Below the pieces are notes generated by a model that saw only the letters and a list, made by a program, of their open reading frames with translations, ran no database searches and was not told the origin of the DNA. The position numbers and the translations under genes are program-made. A stretch of DNA of 64,000 nucleotides from Amoebophrya sp. A120 (lineage: Eukaryota > Sar > Dinophyceae > Syndiniales > Amoebophryaceae): positions 2,718,089 through 2,782,088 of the forward strand of contig CAJINV010000001.1 in assembly GCA_905178155.1 (NCBI GenBank), written 5' to 3'. Each line of letters starts with the position of its first letter. Position 1 is the stretch's first letter. Below, piece after piece: positions 33,794-44,834 of this stretch.

Positions 33794-36700
33794 ATGAAGG
33801 CCCACGAAGAGATCGACATGGCGGAGCAGGAGGAGAAGCAGAGTTTGCTTCGCACCCCAGGAGGCGCCAGCACGAACGCCGACGGGGTGAGCCAGTCGAA
33901 CCAGTCTAGCGTGTTGCTCATTGACGAACACTATCAAATGCAAAAATGTCTGGGTCTGGAAGAGTGCATGTTTGTCATGCTTGTGTGGCATGATTCTCAA
34001 ATCTGTCATGCACGTTACCCAAGAGCGCCATTTTTCTGTCATGCAGAAACGCAGTTTGTCATGCAGAATAGGCAACACCTAGAAGCTCAGAAACTTGTCA
34101 TGCTGAGCCAGCACTTGTGGCCTCCTCATGATAAGCCACGCAGCATCACAAGTTTCCAGACCCAGACATTTTTACATTTGATAAACCCCCCCACGAGGGC
34201 ACTGCTAGTGGGAGCCCGGTCGACGTAGACAAGTATTCCATTGTCGGGACGGCCAGGCGGCGCACGTCGTCAGAGCTCATTGCCTTCACCATGTTCAATT
34301 TCCCGTTCGGAGCGGTGCTGGGCTGCAGTGTCACGTTGCTCTCGCTGGAATCCGAAAAGCTCGCGCCGGAGAATAGCAGTGTATATATCATAAAGTCGGC
34401 TATTGAAGATTATACTTACCCATGCTACCCTGGCTAGTGAACCCAGTATCTTGAAGATCGTCTCATTACCTCTAGTTTCTTTCCCATTCGATCCAATGCC
34501 AGTTAAATTTATCGTATGTACATCAAAACAGTTGATGCTCGGGCTTTTCTGCATCATGGCCGGTCTGGCGCAGTTGGTGTGCCTATGAAATGCAAATATG
34601 TCTGGGTCTGGAAGAACAATGCAAGATTTGTGATGCAGGTTTTCCATGACCCATGAGGTCTGGAATGCGAGACCCAGCATGACAGATTGTTTGAGGTCTC
34701 TATCATGCCTTTCCTGCACGAGAGACGCCCTCTCAACGTGGTCAAAAGCGGACAGCTTTTGGTACTGACGCAACACAGATTTTTGCATCATTCAGATTTA
34801 GCATGACAAGTTCTAATCTTCCAGACCCAGACATTTTTCCATTTGATAGTGCCCCCCACTCGGCAAACTGTCGGATCGGTGCCGCTCGGTGTACGGGAAG
34901 CGCCGCCCCTACATGACGATGTTCTATCAACTGCGAAGATAATGTCTGGGTCTGGAACAAGCTTGCCAGACAGAGATTTGTAATGCTGAATCCGAATTAA
35001 AGTGCAGTCATGTCATGGAATTGGAAAAATGACACTGCCTGTGTTTGTCACGCAAAAACGGGATAATTTTGCGTGCGGGTTCTTGCTGGGGTAGTAGTGC
35101 ACTACGCAACCGCTCAGAACAAGTTTCTCATGCGTGGCTGCATACTGTTACTGGAGCAGTTAGCTTGTCACCCATATGCAAGTGGCCTCACAACTTTCCG
35201 GACACAGACATGTGATTTGCACTGCATTATCAAGAGGAAAAATCCCCCCTCCCCACACCGAAAAGGTATGTTTCCGAAAATTTGTGTTGCTGATTTGAGG
35301 TCACAAATCACATTTGTCTTGCAAGAAGACAAAGGCAGATGCTTCCGCCCCATTATGGAAGCGATTTGTCATGCTGTTGCGCCTAAAGGGGAGCCGTTTG
35401 CCATGCTGAGCAACTAGACCCATACGCCCCTACCTACCCTGGGGATCTGGCCGCAGTGCCTCTCCAGCAAGACAAACCTGATTTGTGTACACAAATCCAG
35501 CATCAGAAATTCCGTTTTGATATGGGGAGGGGGGATTTTTCCTTTCGATATGCATATGCTCACCTTTCCAACGATCTTCGCGTTCTTCCTGATGTGGCAC
35601 TGCTCGCTGGAGAAGAATCTGGTCGGGTATGTCCTTTCGCTTCTTCTGATGATGATCTGCATCTCCGCGGCGCAGACCGCCTCCCTCGGCATCATTGCGG
35701 ACCTGGTCTCTCCGGAGCAGCGCGGCGAGGCCAGCGGGTACAGTGGCGCCAGCTGGCTCTTCGGCGCACTCGCCGGGAACTTCTTATCTTGCGTAAAAAC
35801 GTACGTCCACACCCCCGAGTCAGGATGGCGATTTTGCTACAAGCTTTTGCTGTTGCGCATGACCACGCGCAGTCTGTGAAGCATGACAAATCATCAAATA
35901 GCATCAGAAAATGCGGCTGCGCATGAGAAGCATTTTTTTGCATGCCACTTTGCACTACAAGTCTGTCTGGAGTGGGGCCACGTTTTTACACATGATACTT
36001 CTGTCTGCAGTCCGTGGCCTACGTGGATTTCCGGCTACTGTACGGGGTGATGGCGGTATCCCACGAAAAAACTGTTTCACTGTGATGATTTTGCAAGATT
36101 TGCATCACAAGTTTGTTAGAGCGGGGTAACAAACTCCAAAAGAGTAGTTGCAGGCCAACTTCTCATCCACCCGGCCGGGTGGATGAGAAGTTGGCCTGGA
36201 TGGCCTGTCCGCGTCGCCACTCCATATGGCTCCGCCCCGCCGTTCGTTCCCCCAGATCCCGGATCCCCCAGAGCGTTCGTCTATCTGCAAACACAAATCT
36301 TCACTCTCCACCCAGAAAACACTCCCACCACCCCATGAGTTTACATATACAGTTTCTATGAAATGCAATACAGAAGATGCAACTTTCTCTATATATATAA
36401 TGCAGCTTCAAACTCAAATCTCTATATTGAAAATCTGCACGCGCACGTGCAAGAGTGCAGGGCTGGCGTTTTCTGGTGGTTGGTGGTTGCGAGTATGTGC
36501 AGAAGAGAGGCGAGTATGTGCAGAGGAGTGGCTGGTGGTTCCGAGCAGTCGAGTGCGGTTTGGTTGCGAGATAAACCGTGGCACCGCGTGGCGAGATAAA
36601 CCGTGGCTACGACATACGCGTGGCGAGCCCGTGGCTGGTCGGTTCGGAGCCCGTGGGTGGCTTACTTGGTTGCGACATCAGCCCGTCGCTAGTCGTCTCG

Positions 36701-39700
36701 TTGGTCGGTTGCGACATAAACCAGACTCGCAACCCGGAGGGCAAGTCGCAACCTACCGCTGTAGAAGAAGCGCCGCCTCTATCTCTGAAGAAGCCGATGG
36801 ACATCCAGCAGGCTATTGGAGTAGACCGCCCGCTTCTGTCTCTGTCCAAATACGGGGCCCCGAAAGAACAAGCATGGGGGGACAGACGGCAGCACACTGC
36901 TGCTGTCGAGGGTGGTCGAGTCTCGGCTGGTACTTAGAGATCCGCTATCGCGCTCCGTGGTGGTTTATTCATTTCTGTCCTTTTTATTCTCGTACTGCTT
37001 CCAGAAACAGGAGCGCGCTCTCCTTCTCCTGAGTGCCACAAGCAAAAGCCTTGCACTTAGGCTTCTCGAATCACGACGGCACGGCGTGCCCTGGTTTATG
37101 TCGCAACCGACCAACGAGGCGACGGGTAACCAAGTTTATGTCGCAACCCACCAGGTAAGGTAGTCCAACCACGCCACAGTTTATCTCGCCGCCAAGGAAA
37201 CCCGGATCTCGCAACCAAAAACCAAACCACCACCAAAAAAGCGCCAGCCTTCAAGGTGTGCTTGAAGCTCTTCCGTACTCACTCGATACATTCGCGACCA
37301 CCAACCACCACACTGTATACTCGCAACCACCAACCACCAGAAAACGCCAGCCCCACACTCTTGCGCGTGCAGTTATATACAGAGACTTGAAATTGTAACT
37401 CTAGTTGCATTATAGCAGCTTGCGTCTTCTGTATTGCATTTATAGAAACTGGCGTCTCTTCTGTGTTGCGTTTGAAAATAGGAGCTAGTGCCTGTCGTGT
37501 TGTATATGCAAATTTATGGTGTGGTGGGAGTGTTTTCTGGGAGAATGAGTTAATGTTTGCAGATACACGACCGTTCCGGGGGATCCGGGATCTGGGGCAA
37601 CGACGGGACGGAGCCGGATGGGCTGGCGACGCGGACAGGCCAACCAGGCCAACTTCTCATCCACCCGGCCGGGTGGATGAGAAGTTGGCCTGCAACTACT
37701 CTTTTGGAGTTTGTTACCCCGCTCTTACACATGACAAAGAAAACTTGGCATGCGTGCTTCCTAAGGGAAAACACAGCTAAAAATCCAATGTCTTGCATGT
37801 GTAGCAAGACAAACACATGTGCGTTCCGTTCTATGCATCACAAGTTTACAGTGAAACAGTTTTTTCTCGCGATAGGCGGCTACTTTGTTTATGTCCTGGC
37901 TGGTGATGATGGGCATCGTCGCGGAGCGCGACACGAGCAAGGACCCCGAGGTGAAGAACCGGGGCGCGAAGCTTTGGGAAGATATGCATTGCAAATTTAT
38001 CTGGTTCTGGTAGATTGCGGAATTTGTCGTGCTAGTCTGGCATGACTCTGAGCTCTGTATTGCGTGGCCGCGTGGATTCCTCGTGCCTGTCATGCAAAAA
38101 CGCACCGGCCTATCATGCGGGATAGTACGCAACGCAGAATGAACCACGGAAAAACTTGTCGTGGTTTTTGGCAGCGCATGATTGCTTCCAGCGTGCTCAC
38201 TATGTATTCCTTTCCTTGCATTTCACCATCCCAGACCCAAAGATTATATTTGCACCTGATAAAGGAGTTCCTGGACTGTTTCACGCTGGATACCAGCCAG
38301 GGCTACGACTTCGCGTTTGTGGTACTGGGCCGCACGTTCTACTACTGCAGCGTCTCTTCCCAGGCGTTCATCTTTTTCTACATTCGGGACTTCCTCACCG
38401 CGGACCGGCACCGTATCACCTACAATCTGGCCGGCGTAGCCATCATCAGCTACTGCATCGCGGTCATTGGCGCCTCGACCGGGGGGGCCCTGTCGGACCG
38501 CCCGGGGTACGGGCGGAAACGGATGGTGTACCTGTCCTGCATCGTTATGTGCGTCAGCTGCGGGATGCTGTTGCTGTTCCCCTACGTGGTCAACGGAAAC
38601 TTTGCCCTGCCGAAAACGGTGGAATTCCGCCAATTTCCCAAAATGGCGCTCGACCCGGAGGAGGAGCGAACGGAGTAAGTAGTTTTCGCTGCTTGTTCCT
38701 TGGACTGCAGTTGTTTTCGAGATTTTGATATTGATTCTGCCACTTCCTTGCACCTGCGCGTTTCTGCACATTACATGCCTAAAGAAGATGCCCTGTAGTC
38801 CTTGTGAGTTCTTCCAGAACCTCGAATAAATGCAGGTTCCTCATTCCGTCTGGGGACAGTGACGATGACGGCCCTGCGGGCGTAAAAACCCTGAACTTTC
38901 AAACCCTTGCCCATTTCGTTTCTGACAAGCTCCACTTCGAAAAGTTGAAACAAAGCGTCTTGAGTATTACATGGAAAAATGTCCCCACCCCCAGAGTTGC
39001 AATAATTTGTGATGCGAAGTTTCCAAATGAAAACTTTTTGTCATGCATGAAAGGAATATGAATCTTTGTGATGCAGAGTCTAGGCGTATATAGCATTGCT
39101 TGCATGACAAGCGCCGCTCTTGCTGGGATCTTTTGCAATACAAATTTTCGCTATTCACGACTAGAAATCTGTGATGCTGCTAGATGCAAGAGGGCGAGTG
39201 TTTCTCTTGGAAAGGTTTGCAATACAAATGCTCCCAAGTCCGGGGATGGGGGCACTTTTCACTGCGATATTGAACTTCCTTCATTCCATCGAAGACCCGT
39301 CGCAGCGAGAACTGAGGGGCTGGTAAGAAAGTTATTTATTTTCATCGCTGCGGCTAATAATGCTTATTGTGCTTATCTATGGTATCAGATTTGCTTTACC
39401 ATAGTACTCCAGACCTCCGATTCTGTCGTTTCTTGGCACGATAATTCTTTATCAAAGATTGTCTCTACTCCACGTCCACTTTCCAGGGGTTACATTTTTG
39501 CGACCGCCATGGTCTATGCCTTGGGAAACGGGGCGTTTTCGGCTGTAGACTACGCACTGGCGTTGGATACACTTCCTAACAAGAACGCGGCGACGCAGAA
39601 CCTTGGATTTTGGTCCATCTCGCACTTCATCGGGTTTGCGGTCGGCCCGGCGGTGTATGGCGTGCTCCTTCGTGGCACCGCGCAATTTTCCACCTCCGTT

Positions 39701-39817
39701 GAGGCCAACGACCCGGCAAATTTCGCCTACACGGGCTACGCCCTGGTGTACTTCACCGCGATGCTCTTCCAGTTGATCTGCGCGCTCTTGGTTTTCAAGG
39801 TGAAAGGAAGCACCTGA
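33794..39817 (+). CDS. Major facilitator superfamily (MFS) transporter
   Basis: Predicted 588 aa from at least twelve coding pieces: 33794-33931, 34189-34380, 34532-34583, 34854-34934, 35226-35227, 35556-35784, 36003-36056, 37880-37982, 38267-38674, 38836-38964, 39275-39322 and 39487-39817 (1767 nt). MFS motif A appears twice, as GKLSDRCRSVYGKRRPY in the loop after TM2 (~residue 131) and GGALSDRPGYGRKRMVYLS in the loop after TM8 (~356), as expected for a two-times-six-helix transporter. Hydrophobic segments include FPTIFAFFLMWHCSL, GYVLSLLLMMICISA, ATLFMSWLVMMGIVA, YNLAGVAIISYCIAVIG and ALVYFTAMLFQLICALLVF. The C-terminal DTLPNKNAATQNLGFWSISH and GFAVGPAVYGVLL resemble drug, sugar and glycoside-type MFS helices 10-12. 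Substrate not determinable. Eight introner-like elements and three GT-AG introns (34381-34531, 38675-38835, 39323-39486) interrupt it. Confidence 0.85.
33932..34183 (+). mobile_element. Introner-like element, family A (transporter element 1)
   Basis: 252 bp. Starts TATCAAATGCAAAAATGTC and ends GACATTTTTACATTTGATA. Nearly perfect inverted repeats TGTCTGGGTCTGGAA / TTCCAGACCCAGACA. Direct repeat AACAC (33927-33931) versus AACCC (34184-34188). Excision keeps the frame (GAC GAA CCC or CAC CCC). Confidence 0.92.
34584..34848 (+). mobile_element. Introner-like element, family A (transporter element 2)
   Basis: 265 bp. Starts TATGAAATGCAAATATGTC and ends GACATTTTTCCATTTGATA. The direct repeat GTGCC is at 34579-34583 and 34849-34853. 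Excision gives TTG GTG TGC CCC CCA in frame, just before MFS motif A. Confidence 0.93.
34935..35220 (+). mobile_element. Introner-like element, diverged family A (transporter element 3)
   Basis: 286 bp. Left repeat GATAATGTCTGGGTCTGGAA, right repeat TTTCCGGACACAGACATGTG. The outer ends are diverged (GAAGAT ... ATTTGC) and lack the usual TAT/ATA. The direct repeat ACTGC is at 34930-34934 and 35221-35225. It abuts the next element with only 7 nt between. Confidence 0.8.
35228..35550 (+). mobile_element. Introner-like element, family F (transporter element 4)
   Basis: 323 bp. Starts TATCAAGAGGAAAAATCC and ends GGATTTTTCCTTTCGATA. The inverted repeats include a run of CCCCCCTCCCCA / TGGGGAGGGGGG. 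The direct repeat TGCAT is at 35223-35227 and 35551-35555. Removing this and the preceding element gives TAT CAA CTG CAT ATG CTC in frame. Confidence 0.88.
35785..35997 (+). mobile_element. Introner-like element, short family B (transporter element 5)
   Basis: 213 bp. Starts TATCTTGCGTAAAAACG and ends CACGTTTTTACACATGATA. The direct repeat CTTCT is at 35780-35784 and 35998-36002. Excision gives AAC TTC TGT CTG CAG in frame. Confidence 0.9.
36151..36198. repeat. 48-bp perfect palindrome (left copy)
   Basis: Perfectly self-complementary about CCCGGCCGGG, running from CAGGCCAACT to AGTTGGCCTG. It lies about 30 bp inside the left end of the nested element. Confidence 0.92.
37645..37692. repeat. 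48-bp perfect palindrome (right copy)
   Basis: Same 48-bp palindrome as at 36151-36198, symmetrically placed near the right end of the nested element. Confidence 0.92.
37983..38261 (+). mobile_element. Introner-like element, family A (transporter element 7)
   Basis: 279 bp. Starts TATGCATTGCAAATTTATC and ends TATATTTGCACCTGATA. Inverted repeats CTGGTTCTGG / CCAGACCCA are partly decayed. Direct repeat GAAGA (37978-37982) versus AAGGA (38262-38266), an imperfect match. Excision keeps the frame (CTT TGG GAA GAG TTC or TGG AAG GAG TTC). Confidence 0.82.
38965..39269 (+). mobile_element. Introner-like element, family B (transporter element 8)
   Basis: 305 bp. Starts TATTACATGGAAAAATGTCC and ends GGCACTTTTCACTGCGATA. 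The inverted repeat CCCCACCCCCAGAG is partly matched by GGGGATGGGGG. Direct repeat TTGAG (38960-38964) versus TTGAA (39270-39274). Excision gives GTC TTG AAC TTC in frame. Confidence 0.82.
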
Positions 39818-42800
39818 TAAGCTGTACTACTGGGGAACAGTTGCAAGATCACACGGAAGATGCAGGTGGACCACCGGAACTGGCTTTGAATACCATCAAG
39901 ACGTGCAAGTAGGTACCACGTCGCGGAGCTTTTTTTGGGCATGGAGGTCGCTGTGGACTTCCAAAAGACGAGAACTAATTGCAGAACTTCCGGATGACCA
40001 CGATGAGGCATCTTCGGCAGGGACCGACGTGTGGTACTAGTCCGTCAAGCCGTTTTTCGCACATTCCGAGCCGGCGATGCAGTACGACATTGTGCGATGG
40101 GAGCTGACTTCTACGCAGGACGTGGCTGTCGGGCCGCAGGATATTGACAAGGAAGAAGCAGTCTCGAGCACCCTGCTGCGCAACTGATGAGAAAGCACAG
40201 AAAGCTGCACAAGGCAGCTTGCAACTTGCGTCAAGAAGAACAGCGGGCAATATGGCTCTGGTAGCGGATTTTGACATTGAATGGAGGTGGTGGAGTCCGC
40301 GCGCGCGGTTCGCGCGACCAGGCGAGTTGCACATGCCACTACAGGCCACTTTGATGTAGCTTCGTTCGTGTGGCGTCGCCTTTGAGCCCACTTCAATCGA
40401 AAAACATTGAATAACTGTACCCTATCACAGAGCTTGTGCTTCTTAATGAGTTTGCTTCTGCTCCTCTTTGCCTTGCGTATTTTCCGCTATTAAGACAACG
40501 AATTTTGGGTATGCTCATTCGCAGCACAAACTGGGCAACTGGAACTACATACTTCGAAGACACGACTGAAAGAAGATAGACAGACGAGTAGATGGGACCG
40601 CGAGCTACAACAAGAAGTAGTCAGAACATGTCGGATGAAGAACTTTGAAAAAAATTGAAGTCCTCTCTCAGTAGAAAAACTCAGGATGATTTTCTACGAG
40701 AATGCACAGGACGAGGATGCCAGAAGAATTGAACCTCGCCATGAGTGTGAGTTGCAGCTGTTCTATTCAAAGAAGCTATTAGTGTTTTCTGTGGGGGGAG
40801 CCGAGTGCTAACGTGTTGCGTTTCGCCAACACACTTTTCTCACTTACGCCGCTGCGATATGGAAAGCGTTCCCAGACCCATGTAAGGGGCGATGAGCTTA
40901 CAGCACAAATCAACGAAGAAACGAGATGAGCGAACCAGTTGGAGGAGGAAGCCACACCCTACGTGTGGCTCCTTTTCTCATCGTGTGTGAGTGAGTGCAT
41001 TGATCTCATAGTAGTGAAAAAAGCTACTTACTTAGATAGAATACTGCGAGCGCTTTTTCGAAAAGTCAGCCTCTTCGACTGCAGTGATTGCGTTGAATTG
41101 TAGGAGTATTGCGGTTCGTGGCCGCCTCGGCGCCGACTAACGAGCGGAAGTGTTTGCGTTGTCCGTTTCGACACGGCGCGGCCTGCGTTCGCAGATGGCG
41201 AGCAATTTCATGGCTGTCCCGAGCGCCTTGGCGTTAGATGCCAATATCTTCGCAACGGAGCCGCCCAAGAGGACGCCGCCCGGCCGTCGCGCCTTCGTTC
41301 CCGGATGCGGGAGCCTGCGGGCGCCACCGCTGTGCTCTTCCCCGTGGCAGCCCCTTCGGCGCTTGCCGCCCGGGGCTGGGCTCGGCTCGCCGCCTTGCGG
41401 GCCTTCCCTAACGACGGAGCCGCAGGAGCGCGCAGGCACGCCAGTCCTAATGGGCCGGCTGGGCGCAGCAGGTGCGGACCAGCGGACTCAGCCCCGTGGG
41501 GCTCCGCGGCCGCCTCGTTTCCCAACGAGGGGCCCGCGCCTCGCCGTCCCGCCTGCGTGGCTGGCGCGTCCCTGTCAGCTCCTCGGTGTAAGCATGTAAT
41601 AGTAAGCGTTGCGCTTGCGCCTGGTTCGTTTTGTCAGAGGTGAGCCCAGGTAGACGAGTGATGCGCCGCCGCGCTTTGGTGTGTGAGCGTCGCCGTCGCT
41701 GGCCGAACGGCTGACGCATGACGGACGTCGTCCTGCTGCACTCATTGGTTTTGTTCGATTGTCGGACCTGCCGTGCGCCCGCTTCAAATCATCGCCCTGG
41801 TCGTTTCTGCCTGGTCCGAGTTTTTGGCGCCAGTGGCTGCGGTGTTCACACGTTATCAGACGTTTTTTCAGAAAAACAGAATCCTTGCCAAGTGTGCCGG
41901 GCCATATTTTCAATGCCTAGCTGCAATGAGGGCGCGCCGGTGTGAGATTTAGCAAGGCTATGAGAGCTGACGCACAACGTCGACGTCAGGCATTATCGGG
42001 GCGACGTATGTCTGTGCAATTGCGGCTCATATTATGCATAGCTCGGCGAGACTTGCCGTGATTTGTCTGAGAGTCATTACAAGACCCCAGCATTAGATTT
42101 GGATGTGGCTGACTGCTGCAGCGAGCATGAGCGAATGAATTATAGTAAGTGTCGACGAGGGCAAGAAACGACCTTTTGAGTCGTGTATGGAGACGGTAGT
42201 AACAGCTGTTGCAAGAAACTGCTGGGTGTGGACGTTCGCGTCCGGATGTATCACGATCTATCAGGAATACTTATCTGTCTGATGGAACAAGAGAAAAAGC
42301 TGCGCGGCATCAACTAGCGAGCAGACACAAACATGCGCAATCATGGTGGTTCATCGGCTTGAGTTGTTCGTTGGGTTGTCCCTACAGCTTCGCAACTGCG
42401 AGACGAGCCGCGAGTGGCGGCCGTGGGTTTTGCCAACGAACTGCGCCGCTGGATGTTGGCGCCTTTTTGGCGCCTCCCGCGATGGCCGGCGACATCCCGG
42501 CCGGTTGCTTTTGGCCGGGGCAAAAAACGCAAACGCGGAAATTGAGTTGGACGCGACAACTAATGTTGTGTTCGACGAATGGCCAGGAGATAGACGACGC
42601 CGGGGCCATTCAGGTGCGCCGTCTCTTCGCCGCTCTGTCTGTGTACTTAGTCGCCGCGCCGCGTACGGCCGCGGTTTTGTTGCCTGTAGCAGGACAAAGG
42701 CAGCGCCTGCCACCGCCGGGGCGTGTGCCTTTTCGCCAGGGGTCTCCGGCATCCGGCGCAGGGGGGCAGGGCCCAATACTCCCGCCGGCCCTTCCGCGGA

Positions 42801-44817
42801 GGCGGCAGGCCCGCCGTAGCTCCGGAGCGCCGCCTGCCGGTGCGTTGGTTGCCGAGCGGGTTCGTGCCGGGTTGATACGAGCCCAGAGCAATCGGTCGCA
42901 GCCTCCATCGTCGAGTCCGCCGGGCCTCCTTGACCCGCGACTGGTGGCGCGCCCGCCAGGTGCCATGCCCTTCACAAAGGATCTGGGCCACCGTTCGCCG
43001 CCGCTATTTGTTAATGCTCGCCCGAAATGGAGGTCGCAGAGTGCGTCGATGTTCCATGTCTAAATGTGGACGCGTGGCTCACTGTGGCCGCTCTTGCAGC
43101 AGAAGTGTTCCTAGGAAAGCTGGCGCAGGCCTGAATGAGCATCGGCCTGCCAAGTCACGAATTACAGCAGTGAGAAGCTTGTGTGGTCTACAGTCTTTGC
43201 ACGTTATGTCGCACGTCTCGCTGATTATGGAATGGCTTCTGTTTCTGAGAACTGGAACAGGAGGATGACAGACTGCAACAGATGGTCAGTTGGATGAGAT
43301 GACTAACGACCGAGCTGAGCGATGTGTAAGGCCACGAGGTTGGCGTTGGCCATCTTATCACACAGGAGTCTTGTGTGTGTGTGTTTGTTGATGGAATCGC
43401 GTAGCTAGAGCAGCATATCATCCTGCATGCAATCATCTCGCAGGCCCGTTGTGTGCCTAAAGTAAGGCAAACATGTACTAACGGGCGCGCGTTCTTCGAA
43501 GCTTCGTCAAGAATGAGCAGAGCCGGGTCGCCATTTTCTGCAGGCCCGCCGGCGATGGCCACCGCGGGCGAGCCCCTGCTGCATGTGGGAGCAATTCCGG
43601 GCCGTCTGTGGTGGATCTTCAAACCCGACCAAGGGGGGGGGGCAGCTTTGGTGGATTCGTGCCGAGCTAGCGCAAGGCGACCGCGCGGAGGGCGTGCGCG
43701 AGCTCCAAAGCAACAAGACAAAAACATCGCCGAAAAACCGGTGGGAGTCTGTCAGTTGCGCCAGCGGGGGCGGACGCCGAGCGGAACACCCCCGCCAGCG
43801 GCCCCCCGCTCTGTTGTTGGGCTGGGCGGGAGGCTTGGGCCGTCCGGCAAGTGTGGAAGCGCGCGGCCGCAGGCCAGCGCCGCGCGCTCCTGGCGCTGTG
43901 TGTTTCTTTGCTGGCGTGCCGGCCCTCGCTAGTGGGCGCCCGCCGGCCGCACACACAGCCTGCCAACCTACCCTCAGTGGCCCTTGTTTCGTTCGGCTCC
44001 GAGGGGTCCCACATTCATTCCCCGTTGCCCGCGCGCAGGCGAAGCGCACGCCCCCCCGATACAGGTAGGCCGGCACACGTGGCGTGGCCAGCATGTCTGG
44101 GCGCCGGCCGGGCGGTTCGCTCGCTGCCAGGGTAAGCAGTATCTCCGGACGGCTGCCTTATATATTGAGAGGTGGAGGCAGCATTGCGCGTCTTGGTTTG
44201 ATCTGTCGTGCCAGCGGACGCCGGCCGGTCCTTCTAGAGCTGTAGTGCGCAATATGTAAAAAGAGGAGGCGTATCAGGTCGGTGCCCATGCTTTTGTCTG
44301 TGCGCGACCCCGTTAGCACGCAAGGGTGAGGCATGTCGCCTCTAGAAAAGTGCGTAGTGGTGAAGATAGGTGCGTTCAAAGCAAGAGGAGAAGGATGAGG
44401 AGCCGTGAGCTCCCCGGTGTTGCAAAACGTGCGTGCTCGTCTTTGCCGGATGGGTGCGCCGCTGATGTTTTCACTGCATTGACTCGACTGACGGCAACCA
44501 GTATCGTCGCTACCAAATAAGACACACCTCCCAATGCAGTGCGTTAGGCAGGAAGAGGGTTTCTTGGTTTTGTTTGTCAAGAATAAAGACCGATACTTGC
44601 TGCAGGTCGTGCTGTACAGCTGATATTGAATGATTCCGAGCAGACATGCACTTGCTTTCGCGGTTCTAGCTGTGTGACGACCACTGTAAACGCATTCGAA
44701 GCTTACGGGTAGCTGAGTTGCCGTCCTAGCGCGCGCCTCTAAGTCCATCTCTTGACGGGTTCTTCTTCGTACAGAGTTACGCAGCACATCCATCCTCGCG
44801 CACTATGAAAGGCACCG
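39818..44817. other. Gene-poor region with GC-rich block
   Basis: About 5 kb without a supported gene. 39818-41100 is ordinary AT/GC-balanced sequence. About 41110-41600, 42400-43000 and 43530-44250 are strongly GC-rich, dominated by GCCGGCGCC/CCGGCC-type words, and carry open frames on both strands simply because stop codons are rare. None has recognisable domains. No rRNA, tRNA or spliced-leader sequence was identified. Confidence 0.5.
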
Positions 44818-44834
44818 ATGAACGTCCCGTGTGA
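44805..44834 (+). promoter_or_regulatory. Possible upstream ORF overlapping the next start codon
   Basis: ATG at 44805 opens a 9-codon frame (MKGTDERPV, stop at 44832) that overlaps, in a different frame, the ATG at 44818 used for the large gene. If the transcript begins upstream of it, it could dampen initiation. Confidence 0.35.

Larger units (their letters stand above)
36119..37724. mobile_element. Nested 1.6-kb inverted-repeat transposon (foldback, PIF/Harbinger-like target duplication)
   Basis: Ends are GAGCGGGGTAACAAACTCC and its exact complement, flanked by a TTA direct repeat (36116-36118 and 37725-37727). The outer ~370 bp at each end are inverted copies with small differences. The interior also has inverted matches, such as GGTTTATGTCGCAACC-type segments near 36700 and 37100-37140. 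No transposase is recognisable, so it is probably non-autonomous. A TTA duplication fits PIF/Harbinger elements, but three bases is weak evidence. Confidence 0.75.
36057..37874 (+). mobile_element. Introner-like element, family G, enlarged to 1.8 kb (transporter element 6)
   Basis: 1818 bp. Starts TATCCCACGAAAAAACTG and ends CAGTTTTTTCTCGCGATA. The inverted repeat is AAAAACTGTTTCACTGT at the left with its complement at the right. The direct repeat GGCGG is at 36052-36056 and 37875-37879. Excision gives ATG GCG GCT ACT in frame. A separate 1.6-kb inverted-repeat element is nested inside; without it the introner would be about 210 bp, in the normal size range. Confidence 0.85.

Noticed and set aside
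36226-37032. 268-codon open frame inside the nested element, considered as a transposase
   Set aside because: It runs through the inverted-repeat arm and shows no catalytic motif; the region is better explained as foldback DNA.
36151-37692. Palindromes considered as transcription terminators
   Set aside because: They are paired copies within the arms of an inverted-repeat element inside an intron, and a rho-independent terminator is not expected in a eukaryotic gene.
33900-39300. Regularly recurring repeats considered as a CRISPR array
   Set aside because: The repeats are inverted pairs at intron ends in a eukaryotic gene, with irregular spacing and no short spacer units.
42209-43063. 284-codon open frame in the GC-rich block
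   Set aside because: The GC-rich block has open frames on both strands and in several phases, and the translation is compositionally biased without any motif.
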